DNA of 64,000 nt from Pisolithus tinctorius (GCA_024663395.1 JANFAH010000004.1:2852001-2916000); one strand, 5' to 3'. Positions 29,701 to 40,956 are shown, numbered from the stretch's first letter. Made by a program: numbers and translations. The notes: a model not told the origin generated them from the letters alone.

Positions 29701-32700
29701 ATGATATTCGCGATGACAGAGGACTTCGAGTCCTCGGGTTTACGTTTAAAATCTTATTTGGTGGAGAGTCTGACCACTGAGCTACAGGACGAGGAGGAAT
29801 GGATAAAGCAAGTGATGAAGTACAAACCCGTGGCGAAGAAGGTTCAGCCGGTAGCGACAGAGACGCTGGCCGAGTTTAGAGTCGAGAGGAGGGAAGTGGG
29901 GAACCCATTGGCTAACCTCCCCCAGATACCGGTTAAACCCCAGAGTTCACGACCCGGGGAACGACTTACCCAGGAACGAGCAGACAAGTTCGAATGGGAC
30001 CCAGGCGGATTTTTGTGGCCCGAAGAACTCAAACTAGTCAAGTGGCTAGTAAGGATCCACGAGAAGGCTTTTGCTTGGGACGCGAGCGAAAGGGGGACGT
30101 TCAGAGAGGATATGTTTCCGCCTCTCAAGATTCCGACGGTCCCGCACAAGCCATGGGTGTATTGGAATATACCCATTCCACCAGTGATCTATGGGGACGT
30201 CGTGCAAATAATCAAGGAAAAGATCGCAGCAGGAGTTTACGAACCGTCAACTTCGTCTTATCGATCGAGATGGTTTTGCGTAGTGAAGAAGGATGGGAAT
30301 CGTTGCGACTGGTCCACGACTTACAGCCGCTCAACGCGGTTTCGATACAGGATTCAGGAGTTCCTCTGCACGTGGATAGTATCGCAGAAGAGTTCGCAGG
30401 ACATTCGGTGTATGGCATGTATGACCTTATGGTCGTTACGACCACCGAGTGATCCATGAAGACTATCAAGAACCTTATGACCTTTCAAACACCAATCGGC
30501 ACATTCAGGTTGACCAAACTCCCCATGGGCTACACAAATGCTGTACAAGTGTTCCATGGGGATGTGTCGTTTACGCTCAGGGAGGAAACACCAGAAGTAA
30601 CCATGCCATTCATTGACGACATACCAGTAAAAAGGACCGCGAACGAGGTACATGAGAGAGGACGGAACGTATGAAACGATCGAAGGGATTCGGGGATCAG
30701 GAGGTTTGTATGGGAGCACCTCATCAGTACTAATCGAGTTCTACAGCGCCTCGAACACGTCGGAGCGACTGTCTCTGCAAAGAAATTTGCAGTGGCGGTC
30801 CCGTCTATCACTGTAGTGGGGCACAAGGTTTCGTACGAAGGCCGAATACCTGACGAATCCAAAGTACAGAAGATTCGAGATTGGCCCTATTGCAAGAGTG
30901 TCACAGAAGTGCGAGGCTTCTTAGGCCTCTGCAGCTACTGCCGCATCTTCATTCGAGACTATGCAAAGAGGGCGAAACCGTTGATCGAGTTGACCAAGAA
31001 AGGAGTAGTCCTTCAGTTCGACAAAGTACACGAAGCAGCGATGATGACTTAAAGGAAGCACTCGCCAACTCGCCAGCATTAAGGACCGATAGATTACAAG
31101 TCGGGACGGCGAGTCATTTTGGCTGTTGACAACTCGCACATGCAGTAGGCTACCTGCTTTTACAGGTCGGGGAGATTCGAAGCGTTATCCGTCAAGGTTC
31201 GGATCGATCGCGTTCAACGAAAGGGAAAGTCGCTATAGCCAGGCGAAGCTAGAGTTGTTTGGCCTAGTTTCACGCGCTTCGGGACGTACTGCAACCACAT
31301 ATTCGGAGTTAAAGATTTAGCTGTGGAGAGTCGACGCCAAGTACATCAAGGGTATGATCAATAACCCCGACCTGCAACCGAATGCGACCATCATCGATGG
31401 ATTGCTGGTATACTCCTCTTCGAGTTTGAACTGATACACATACTGGCTGAGAAGCTAAGAGGCCCGGACTGGGTTATTCGAGGAGACCTCGAGGCGAACT
31501 GAGGATCCAGGAACCAGAAGATGATTACGAAGATTGGATCGACGAGGTAGGATCGTTCGCAGTCGAACTCCTCAACCCTCAGCGAGGCGAACGAGAGAAG
31601 CTTTCTTCCAAAGTCGAAAGGTAGTCGAACCGAAACTAGGATGGATCCCCTACGTTGGAGAACAGAGATCAGAGAGGTCGAGCGAAGCGACCGAGACCCA
31701 GGTGGTTTTATCACAGGCGTCAGGGATGGATGCTACCGCTGATATAGAAATCCCTAGGACAGAAAGGGAAGCGACAAGACGAACGGTTGGAAGTAGTTCG
31801 CAAATTCCTCGAAGATCAACAGCGACTGCCTGGAATGTGGACTTGGATCTGAACTCGTTAATCAAATATGCGGCGAGATTCTTCTGAAGAATGGAGAACT
31901 GTGGCACCGGAACCGAGGGGACAGCATCAAGTAGTACCTGCGTACGAGAAACGCCTGGAGTTGATGAAGCAAGTGCACGACGATTTGGGTCACAAGGGAG
32001 TGTTCCCCACTAAGTCGAGATTACTGATCCGCTTTTGGTGGCCGTCGCTAGATCGAGATGTACGATGGTTCCTCCGTACCTGCCATGAGTGTCAAATTGA
32101 CGCATGGAAAGATCCATATCCCACCTGTCGGCCATGCCGAGCCTCTGTTTTACAAGGCATACATGGATTCGATGGTGATGCCAAAGTCGAATGGATTCCG
32201 GTACATAGTACAAGCTAGGTGTTCTCTGACTTCGTATCCTGAGTGGCAGATGCTGCGTGCAGAGACAGGACAAACCTTAGGACGATTCATATTCGAACAG
32301 ATCTTGTGTGGTGGGGTGCCGTAGGAGAGATTGTCAGGACAACGGCTCCGCTTTCAAACAGGCCCTCGCCTACCTCGCGAAGAAGTATGATATCAGGCAT
32401 ATAAAGATTTCGGTACAATTCTCAAGCCAACGGAGTTGTTGAGAGAAGACATCTGACCGTTCGAGAGGCTCTCGTCAAGACTTGTGAAGGCGAATGGGCA
32501 AATGGTCGTCGTATGCACGTCGGTGTTCTGGGCCGAAAGGGTGACGACACAAAAGTCGACGAAACTTTCCGTATCAGATGGTCCATGGGATCGAGCCGAG
32601 ATTGCCGTTCGACTTCGCCGAAGCGACTTTTCTGACGAATTGGGACAAGGATAAGTATTCGACCGAAGAACTGATATCGTATAGGTGCGCCAGCTCCAGC

Positions 32701-32823
32701 GAAGACAGGAAGACTTACAGGGGTTCGTCAACAAGTATACAAGGCACGGTGCCAGACGGCAAAGGAGTTCGAGCAGAGGGTAAAAGGTCGATACGAAGCT
32801 ACGAGTTCGAACCGGAGTGCTAG
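29701..32823 (+). pseudogene. Element B polymerase: reverse transcriptase, RNase H, integrase, with frameshifts
   Basis: Successive pieces follow the Ty3/Gypsy Pol order. RT: WNIPIPPVIYGDVVQIIKEK (about 30165), VVKKDG then, after a frameshift near 30300, LRLVHDLQPLNAVS, FQTPIGTFRLTKLPMGYTNA and catalytic PFIDD (about 30606-30620). RT thumb/connection: IRDWPYCKSVTEVRGFLGLC (about 30866-30925). RNase H: SIAFNERESRYSQAKLELFG (about 31207-31266), DAKYIKGMINNPD, WIAGILLFEFEL. Integrase: HDDLGHKGVFPTKSRLLIRF with HX..H and CHEC (31980-32095), YIDSMVMPKSNGFRYIVQAR, MVHGIEPRLPFDFAEATFL (about 32578-32634). At least six frame changes and several stops separate them; it is not functional. Confidence 0.8.
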
Positions 32824-33259
32824 TCTTAGCTCGCAATACGAGATCGAGAAGGAACTCGACTGCAAGACGAAGCCAAGATACTAGGTCCCATGGTAGTCGT
32901 CAGGCGAACTGAAGGGGGTTCATACCTATTAGCTGAGCTTGAGCTCGATTTCCCGACTTCGATACGCCGCTTTTCGCTTACTCCCTTATTATCTAGGAAA
33001 CGAATCTCGATAGCAGTAGAAGAACTCACGAACCGAAGTAAAGAAGAGCTGCGCAGGCTCGAAGAAGAATCGATAGAGGACGATCGAATCTGAAGCCGAA
33101 GACATCTTACGAGAAGAGGACGTCGAAGAGAGCGAGTCAGGTGAGAGTATCTGAGACCTCCAGTTGTAGATATTGGTGTGCTCGTTCAACCGAGGCACTT
33201 TGACTATCGGCTCGAATTCGAGCGTAATTCGGTGCGACTTGCACCCCGACTTGCACTTC

Positions 33260-33284
33260 AAAAAAAAAAAAAAAAAAAAAAAAA
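33260..33284 (+). repeat. 25-base A homopolymer
   Basis: An uninterrupted A run between the end of Pol and the antisense gene. It could mark an old polyadenylated RNA end captured in the element, or be simple slippage. Confidence 0.6.
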
Positions 33285-33399
33285 TAAGTCACAGCTTTCG
33301 GACGATTCGAAAAGCGCTGATCAATTCTGTGTTGGACAGGGATATACATGAGGTACGACGAGGGCTGTTGAAGCCCAGAAAAGAGATAGTGCAAGATAC

Positions 33400-34796
33400 T
33401 TAATCGCGCGATTTCCTCTTGCCCAAAGCCTTCTCGGATGCGACGTGGCCCTTCGAGGCCTGGTCTAACACGTCGGTCGCAGTGCGAAGGGCTTCGCGAA
33501 GTACGACCAGCATCTCGGTGTTGGAAAGCGAAGGCAGCGAAGGAGGGGAACTGGAAGTCGAAGGGGTTGGTGCCGAGTTAGAAGAGGAGGCGCCGGAAGT
33601 CGAAGGGGGAGGAGTCGGACTGGGAGATGGAGACTTGACACGAGTGCGTTTCGAGGCGCGAGCAGGCCTTTGGGTGATCTCGACTACAGGCTTGGCAGGG
33701 TAACGAGGAGGGGTGATAGGGGAGGAGTAGAGCCCGTGCAAAGCGCCTGGACCCAGGCTCGGGACTGTGCCGAGTCGTTCTGGAGCGATGTCAGCAAGAC
33801 GCTCTAGGACAAAAAGAGAGCGAGCAACATGCACGTATAAGGGACAAGTATAGCGAAGTTGATGACATCGCGCGCATTTGAGCCCCAAGGCTCCAGAGCA
33901 GATGGCTCGAGCGACGCGACAACGATCGCAGGGGAGGGCGGGTAGATGGGGAAGCCGCCATCCTTCGAAGTACGTTCGACGAGCTCGATGTGCCAATCGG
34001 GACGGTAGACTGCCATTGGAGACCGGACTCCCCGAGACGGTCTGCGTTCTGGATCTCGAAGAGTCAGCTATGGGACGAAGAAGGAGAGAGAAGTTAAACA
34101 CACTGAAGGGCGATCAAGGGACACGTGGCCAGTCAATGGAGAGTTGGCAGGAAGACACTCAAGGCCAGACTCGGAAACGTCGAGTGTCTGGCGGGTGGGC
34201 ATGGTAGGATCCGCAGGTGGCAGCGTCTGGGACAGAGACCGGACGATCGGGCGAAACGGTTGGCGTAAGAGGAGAAGGAGGGTCCAAGGGACCGGGAGCG
34301 AGGGAGAGGGCGTACGAGAAGGCGCGATGGTGGACGTGGACGTGGATGTGGACGACAGAGCGTCCGGGAGCGTGTCGAAGGTGGGAAGGTCGAGAGTAGG
34401 GCTGGGGTCCAGTTCCTGGACGACAGTGGTCGCAGGCGTGGGCTCTGCGAGGGTGTGGTCGACCGGGGCGGGTAGTTGCGGGAGCCGGTTTCTTGGACAA
34501 CGTCAGCGGGAGGAGCGTCGACCGGTAGCGCAGGAGAGGAAGCGGCTTGAGGTTCGGGAGCCGTAGGAGCCAGCGATGGGCCCTGTAGCAACGGGGTAGC
34601 GTCAACAAAACGACCGTCAAGGAAAAGAAAAAAGACCACGCACCATCAACGACCCCAGATGCGCCAACAGCGCGTTTCTCGACTCTGTGTCTCCCTGCGA
34701 CGATCCCAGCAGGAGCTGGAGGACGGAGGCGGTGCACGCGAGGTCGTCAGCCGGGACGCCAACGTTGGGAGGCGAGTCGTTGGGGTTGGACGACAT
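33400..34796 (-). pseudogene. Antisense zinc-cluster gene inside element B
   Basis: Opposite in direction to Pol. The likely start is the ATG at 34796 (MSSNPNDSPPNVGVPADDLA), followed by an intron of about 60 nt ending CTACAG near 34585. A Pro/Ser/Thr-rich stretch then shifts frame at least once (PSPTLDLPTFDTLPDAL is visible near 34400). The 3' exon contains CDRCRVARAIC and CARCHQLRYTC (about 33940-33850), spaced C-X2-C-X6-C-X7-C-X2-C-X6-C as in fungal Zn2Cys6 DNA-binding domains. It ends Ser/Pro-rich with a helical C-terminus. It may be a transcription-factor-like accessory protein or a captured host gene. Frame changes suggest either unrecognised introns or decay. Confidence 0.55.
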
Positions 34797-34859
34797 GAGA
34801 GTGAGGGCGAGAAGGAGAAAGATGGGGAAGGAAAAATAGAAGGAACACGCGGGGTAGCT

Positions 34860-36245
34860 TAGATAAGAAGGAGGGGAAAACGGTGGGAAGTCGATCGAAA
34901 CGGATCGATTATCACCGGAAGTCAGAACCTTCGCTCGAAGCAGCAGCAGTCTTACGGTCTCGGCGCACTCAAAGAGTCATGGCGTTCTCGCCATATTCTA
35001 GTCTATTTTCCTTTTGCATTACGGTGCTCACTAACGTTCTACACTAGGAAAGACGACAGTTCAAATTCGAACAGGCAAACTAACTGCGAAGGGTAACGAC
35101 CGGCTGTGAAGGAAACGTTAGACTCCGCGACATTCTCGGAGCTATGGCATGGATAGGAAGGGTCGCTACAGGAGAGGTATGCGAGCTGGAACGAGCGAGA
35201 AGGGACACAAACCAAGCAGAAACGGCACTGGAAGAGAGCTTGGCCGGGGTAGACGCGCTGACAGGTGACCTTTCCGTTTTGGTTCGAACGCATTTTATGG
35301 TGGGGAACAGGTATCTCAGCGCAAGAAAAAGTGGATCGATGGAGGGCGAATGTCCGAGGTCGAGCGAGAGCTCGTGTTCATACCCGTTGAGGTCGAAGAC
35401 CTATCTTCGAAGCGGGATCGAGATGCTGCAAGTTCAAGCGTCAGGAGAGGCGGGAAACGGGAATGTAAAGTTCCCGGAGGTACATACAAAGAGCTGAGAA
35501 TACTAGAAACGCGAGTCGAAGGCCGCTGGTATCATTATGCGCCACGAAATTCGTTCCTGCACACGAGGCACAAGTCCAGGAACTGAGAAAAAGGGGGGGG
35601 GGGGGTACCATAGAAAGGACGCGGTATAGGGTAGAAGGAGTCTCCCAAGGGCCCAAGGTTTTGTTTTCTTTGGTTTCGTTTCCACTAATGTCGTCTTAAG
35701 GACGAAATAGGGTCGAGAGCGCACAATGCACTCTCGTAGGATTGTGAATACGTCACTGATAGGGGGATTACAGGTATAAAATAATCTTCGAGCTGGGTCA
35801 TAGTTCTACTGCCAGCTGCGTTTCGACGAGCCGTTTCTACCTCGCACCGCACTCGATTTATCACCCACTTGTTCGCGCGTTCGAGGCACTATGATCGTCA
35901 CCCGGGCTAGGGGGTTGGCTTCGGGGGTGTGGAAAATTGAGGGCGCGAGGTGATGGAGAAGGTACAGGAGAGTGGCTGTGGGGGGTCTCAGGGACGTTGA
36001 TGAGGGTGAGCGAGAGGTTCGAGGAGCGCAGTGCGGGTTTGGGATCGAAGGGGCGCGTTGATGGAGGAAGGAGTTGTTGTGTGCAGGGTGGAAGGTGATG
36101 TGAGGTACAGCGAGCGAGGGGAAGGCTGGGAGAGCCAGAGGGCAGGGTTACGGAGGAGAAGCTAGTGAGGATGGGTAAGAAGCTGAGGACGTCTGTGCGA
36201 GGAAGGGGACGACTGAGGACGGTCGGCGTCTAAACCCCCCTCGGA
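34860..36245. other. Element B 3' internal region
   Basis: It holds an intron-like 3' end at 35025-35045 (GTGCTCACTAACGTTC then CACTAG) like those in element A, and a small plus-strand frame. A run of 13 G lies at 35593-35605. CGTCTTAAGGACGA, the TATA-like GTATAAAATA (35771-35780) and CACTCGATTTATCACCCACTTG are shared with element A. The bases before the LTR are pyrimidine-rich (AAACCCCCCTCGGA). Confidence 0.5.
35144..35497 (+). CDS. Element B small 3' frame, unknown
   Basis: 117 codons from the ATG at 35144, just after an intron-like segment ending at 35045. The N-terminal half (EVCELERARRDTNQAETALE) looks helical and coiled-coil-like. No family recognised. Element A has no clear counterpart, so it may be untranslated. 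Confidence 0.3.
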   Translation: MAWIGRVATGEVCELERARRDTNQAETALEESLAGVDALTGDLSVLVRTHFMVGNRYLSARKSGSMEGECPRSSESSCSYPLRSKTYLRSGIEMLQVQASGEAGNGNVKFPEVHTKS

Positions 36246-36709
36246 TGTAGGGAACGCGAACCTTTTCCCTACGAGAAGTCGCGCTTCTGTTGGGTCGAAG
36301 GGAAGGTTTGAGGGGGAAGGATGAGAGAGTCGAGGAGGATTCGGGCTTAGGGGTTGTGGCTGAAAAGGGACTTGGTGTCGAGACATAGGGAGCTGACTAA
36401 GCGCGCGAGTGGTCATGGTGCGTGCCACGTCACTTAACAACTACGGTACAGCACGGACAAAATACTGTACTAGTCATCACGGCCTACTAGGAGTCTTGCT
36501 GGGAAGAGCAAAATTCACTACTTCAGCTCTTTTCTGCCAAGGTTCTTCTTTAGAGTCAAGAATTATATTCTCGGGCAAGTTCCCTTTGCATTCGTCTAAA
36601 GTACTTACCCTGCATCCAGACTGAAGCCCCTTCAGGGTCGACCCGACTCGAATGGAACCTACCTCTTCCGAAGTTGGAGTTCTCGGCCAACAGAAAACAC
36701 TATCTTACA
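36246..36709 (+). repeat. Element B 3' LTR
   Basis: Partner of 24821-25284 with about 98% identity by eye. It is followed directly by GCGG of the interrupted gene. Confidence 0.9.
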
Positions 36710-39700
36710 GCGGGATGAAAGTCATCACCAGAGGACTTGGACTGAGATTGTGAACTACTTGAGAGGCTTATGACTTCAGAAGCTCTAGCAGCTTTCGACT
36801 TCGAAGATCGTTGAGGAGCACCGAGTGCCTTTGGCCAAGAGCCGGTGCTGGAACTAGGCTTCTTGTCTGCGGAGACCTCTTCAACACCATCAGAATTGCC
36901 CAATCCTTCCATCTCGTCAACTTCAAACCAAGCTCTCTTCTTAGTCTTATTCCTCCTGACACATGTAGTGGCGATGTTGGGCAATCGGCTGGGTCCAAGG
37001 TAATCCACAGTGGAGTTCACGAACACATGCTTGCCCCTCATAAGATTAGAGTCATGAGATGGTGGGGCATTAATGATGACTGGTTTCTTCGATGAAAGAA
37101 GCGCCTCTGTGACTACATTAGCATCCACTGTCACTAGGAAAATTAGGAAGGTACCTTTCAGCTTAGGGAAGCACTGGAGATGAAGCCGGTTGGTGCTTTG
37201 GTCCTCGAGAGCGGCGACGAGCTTTGAGCAATCAGTGAGGGTTAAGTCCGAAATACCCTTCCTGTTTCCCTTTCTGCGGCATTCCTCGCCTGGGAATATA
37301 ACATCCGCCAGCCAGTTCATCAACACCAAAGCACTGCCTGCCAAATGATTGAGGAGTGACTTCCATGGGAACAATTTTTGTGATGCCCATTTGAAACCAA
37401 AACTCTCTAAATGACGTGTTAAATGACATCGCACAGGGAACGTGAAAGGCCTACTGATATGCTTTCTGAGGAGTTGCTTAACACACTCGTGATCTGAACA
37501 AATAAATTTGACTTCATCGTCATTATTGGACTTGTCATTCTTCTCATTAACAGGCTGTTGCTTTCCTTTCTCAGCAAAAACCTCGGTATCCATGGTAATG
37601 GCACATTGCTTTCCTTTTCCTTTCTCAACAACGACCTCGGTATCTACATCATCGGTACCCCCAAAGGCTTCAGTCACGGAGTCCAGAGAAACTTTGTTAC
37701 TAAATAACATATCAGACGGTAATAGAGAAAGTAGCGACATGACTTACTATATGTGTGCCTTGAAATGCCTGATGATCTCATGTGTATCAGCGTGGCACCA
37801 GGAAGGGAAGAACTATAAACATGAGCATTTGACATGAAAGCACACGAAACTGGGATGTACCCATCAGCACCAGGAGTCGTGAAAACATGGGCAAGACCGG
37901 CATCTTGGTTGACGACCCTACCTGCCAAAATATAGCAACCCTCAAATGCATGTGATTTTGATAACGCAGTGAACTGAAACCAATCAAAGATCAAAATATT
38001 TCACAAATGGTATGTCCAAGAGGTACTGACGTTGTGATCAATGTTCTTTATCGTCTTGTTGAACAATCACTGGCACTGGGCAACTGTGCCTCCAATGTCT
38101 TCAAGCTCCTCAGCCTCCTTCCATGTTTCCAGGATGTCAACATAAGTATCGGGGAACTCAGCTTTGAAACATGAATAGCATGCTTTCCTCATATCCACTG
38201 ATGGAGTCCCCTGGACCACCTCAGGTGCAGGGAGCCAAGCAAGTTCAGTCCGCATGTGCTTCACGAAATAGGTGGAATAAAGGTTCCAGAGGTTTTGCAG
38301 ATTTGAGCATGAATACTGACAGTTGTAACAGTCTCTGACCTGTTGCCATGGCATTCCTCGACTTTCCCCAAGTTTACTGAATATATTGTTAACTTGCTGA
38401 AAACCTTCATTGAACTCGTCCATGGCGGCAGCTGGCAACCTTCCATGAGTATATATAGGGTCGCCGCCATCCTCACCACACCCATCGCTCTCAATCTCAG
38501 AGGTATGTTCATGAGAGAATGTAGCCGAGTGCAGTGGATGGGGGGAAACATGACTGCGAGGAGTGGGTGACTCTGGGCAGGAAAATGATGAAATAGGAAA
38601 AGGCAGAATGGTCTTCATCAAAGGTACTGTCTAACAGCAATTATTGATCAGCGAAATGCTTGTCTAGAGGGAAGGTAGGGACTCACTTTAGCGGGTGCAT
38701 TTTCAACAATCCCACAGGCTCGAATCCCAATCTGTCCAGAGCATATGACGGGGCCAAACCGGGTGCACGAGTCAAAGCTAGAGTAGTACCTTGCGCTGGA
38801 GCCTCTTTTGCGACCTCGTTTGTGAGGGTAGTGGAGGGCTGTGTGGAAGGTACCGGTAAATCAGGAGGAGATTTGGATGGCACTCTCGTGAGGGTACTGA
38901 GAGGTGGGACAGAGCATCCACGCTTCGAAACAGCTGGCCCAGCCAGCCGTGGTGTGTAATCACCCTCGACAACTAAATTGAATTAGTTACAGGACCGTCC
39001 CAAAAGGCGCATGACTTACTTGGATTTTTTGTCAGGGAAGTATTGGTCTGCACATTTGCAATGGGTGACGATTGTTCAGGAGGCAATTTGGATGGCACTC
39101 CCGTGAGGGTATTGAGAGGGGGAACAGAGCATCCAGGCTTTGGGATACCTGGGCTGGAAGGACAAGATGTGACATCACCCTCAGTGACTATATTGAATTA
39201 GCACACGATAACCTCAGACAGCAGGTGACTTGCCTGGATTTTTCATTGGGGAAGTATCCACCCTAGTGTTCGGCACGATGGGTTCAGAGAGGAATGGGTT
39301 ATCATCATTGTCGGTTGCGAGCATATGGCTTCGGCAGAGCGATGCTTCGTGAACCAACCCAGTATCTCGAGTAGTTGCTTTGACTTTCTGATGGAGTCGC
39401 ATTGGAGTCACGAACGGCGGCGTGGGTTCATGGCGACCACCTCCAACCTGTACCACAACGAAGTCATCGTGAGTACTCGCGGATGGCTCTGGATGCGCAG
39501 AAGAAGCATCCAGGCATGTCAGTAGTGATGGTAAGGTGATCACCGGAGGGTTACCTCTAGTGTTGTGTACGTTCTCCTGAAGAAAGAAATCAGATACGGT
39601 GTAGAACAGAGAGATGATCCTAACTGTAGCCATGAAAACTTTCAACTGTGCAAAAAATGAAGGGTGAGGGGAAAGAGCCGCAACGAGGTCCAGTACACTG

Positions 39701-39792
39701 CCTTTATACAGAACGACAATCATCAAAGATCTCCCAAGGATCAAAATGCCCATCTGAGCAATACGATAGCCCAAAACTTGGGCAGAAGCCAA
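36710..39792 (-). pseudogene. KDZ accessory gene, 5' part (split by element B)
   Basis: Multi-exon. Supported pieces in coding order are: 39214-39792; two related exons around 39040-39185 and 38683-38960 that share GCSVPPL(N/S)TLT(G/R)VPSK; 38067-38621, with NLWNLYSTYFVKHMRTELAW and CYSCFKAEFPDTYVDILETW; about 37760-37994, with GCYILAGRVVNQDAGLAHVF; a 48-nt intron 37700-37747; then 36714-37699, which runs into element B and resumes at 24816. From memory of agaricomycete genomes, the FKAEFP and AGRVVNQDA regions resemble an uncharacterised family that recurs near KDZ transposases. No catalytic motif is seen. Reading frame and intron borders suggest it was functional until B inserted. The exact N-terminus is uncertain. 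Confidence 0.6.
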
Positions 39793-40304
39793 GGGAACAC
39801 TGTGCTTCCAACTTGATGGGTTAGATTCAGATCATGACAGCAGACTTTGTGGCAGGGAGGATGCAGAGGGCGCAGAGAGCCTCTGGATACCCCACCAACT
39901 GTACTCGTTCTCCAGTATGCACAAATAGTAGACAGGATCGTTCGTTAGATTGAGCCTTGGTAGGAATGGAGTGGTCATTGTGGAACATCGATTATCATAG
40001 TCAAGAGCAAGCAGTGAGTGAGCTAGAAACATCGTAAAGGTGTGCGCTGGTAGCTCCGACCACAACAGCCAATCACAACGTGAATAAACTTCCTACTGAA
40101 TGCGAAACATAGCTGGTGCAGCGACAAAGGCATTTTCAGCTGCATTAGTAGTCGGAATTAATTCAGTATCTGTCCCCCTGTTGGATGCTACCAGAATGAG
40201 CATATGTCATATACTGGGGTGAGTGAATATGCATGCTTAGCACATATGTAGTGCATCGAACTGGCACAATTTCAGAGTCATACTTGGTCCCTCAGGTAGT
40301 TCAA
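39793..40304. other. Divergent intergenic region within the KDZ element
   Basis: It lies between the accessory gene (minus) and the small gene (plus) and probably carries both promoters. A 78-codon minus-strand frame (39832-40065) could be a further 5' exon of the accessory gene; I cannot confirm it. Confidence 0.4.
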
Positions 40305-40956
40305 ATGGGGTGTACACCAAAATACCTCACTCTCAAAGAAAGACAGGAAGCTCTACGTAGGCAGAGGGCCTGCTATGCATCTACAAGGTAACTGAAACAC
40401 ACATTTAATGTGCGGCAGATTAATCAAAATGTATTTTAGAGGCAAGCCACTCCGTTCTGACCAGAATCACCGTGCATACAGGAAGAAGGCGGGGCGACAC
40501 CTCAGTAAAGAGGCTATGAATACAACTCAACCACCTGCATCGCAGATCATCCATCCTGATGTCGTTTCGTGCGTTCCAGCCCTGTCGCCATTGCTTATCG
40601 CACATGCGACCAGGTCTCTACCATCGTCGTCTCTGTTTCTGGAAGCGGCTCAGAGCACTGATGCTCTGGATGAATCAGACCTCCCTAGATGGGAGGAGGA
40701 CCCTCCCTACATGGATTCTGAACTGGATTCGACCCTACAGGAGGAAAGGTTCACACAAAATCTCATCGATGTCATGCTCAGGCGACGCATGCAGCTGTCG
40801 AACAAATCAAAGGTCCAACGCGAGAGGCGCTTTGCAGAAGGTGATCACAAGCTGATCTTTGCTGAGCTGGTGGATGATCTCAAGGAGCAAATTGTGCGAT
40901 GGTCTGCTGTAATTGATATTGTAGGGAGTCGTGTGTCTGGAGGACGCAACAACTGA
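40305..40956 (+). CDS. KDZ-element small basic/coiled-coil protein
   Basis: Two exons: 40305-40387 and 40440-40956, joined by a 52-nt GT..AG intron in phase. The product is about 199 residues. The N-terminal 50 residues are very basic (LTLKERQEALRRQRACYAST, then HRAYRKKAGRHLSKEA). The middle is acidic, and the C-terminus is helical (RFTQNLIDVMLRRRMQL and IFAELVDDLKEQIVRWSAV). A basic N-terminus plus helices suggests DNA or RNA binding with oligomerisation; no named family. The frame is intact, and the gene diverges from the accessory gene and converges on the transposase. It appears to be a genuine component of the element. Confidence 0.6.

Larger units (their letters stand above)
24821..36709 (+). 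mobile_element. LTR retrotransposon B, Ty3/Gypsy type, decayed
   Basis: 11.9 kb. The LTRs at 24821-25284 and 36246-36709 begin TGTAGGGAAC and end CTTACA. Flanking 4-mers are ACAG (left) and GCGG (right). They fit one 4-bp duplication with two CpG to CpA changes on the left, since the gene reads CGCGG at that site. The order PBS, Gag with zinc knuckle, protease, reverse transcriptase, RNase H, integrase is Ty3/Gypsy. Pol has many frameshifts. Extra features are an internal promoter-like region (27290-27720) and an antisense zinc-cluster gene (33400-34796). It splits the KDZ accessory gene. Confidence 0.85.

Noticed and set aside
34133..34737. Long minus-strand frames rich in P, S and R read as separate proteins
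   Set aside because: They overlap in different frames. Only part of each looks like protein, and they fit better as pieces of one frame-shifted or spliced antisense gene.
38449..38460. TATATATAGGG as a promoter
   Set aside because: It lies inside an exon of the accessory gene and points away from any start codon.
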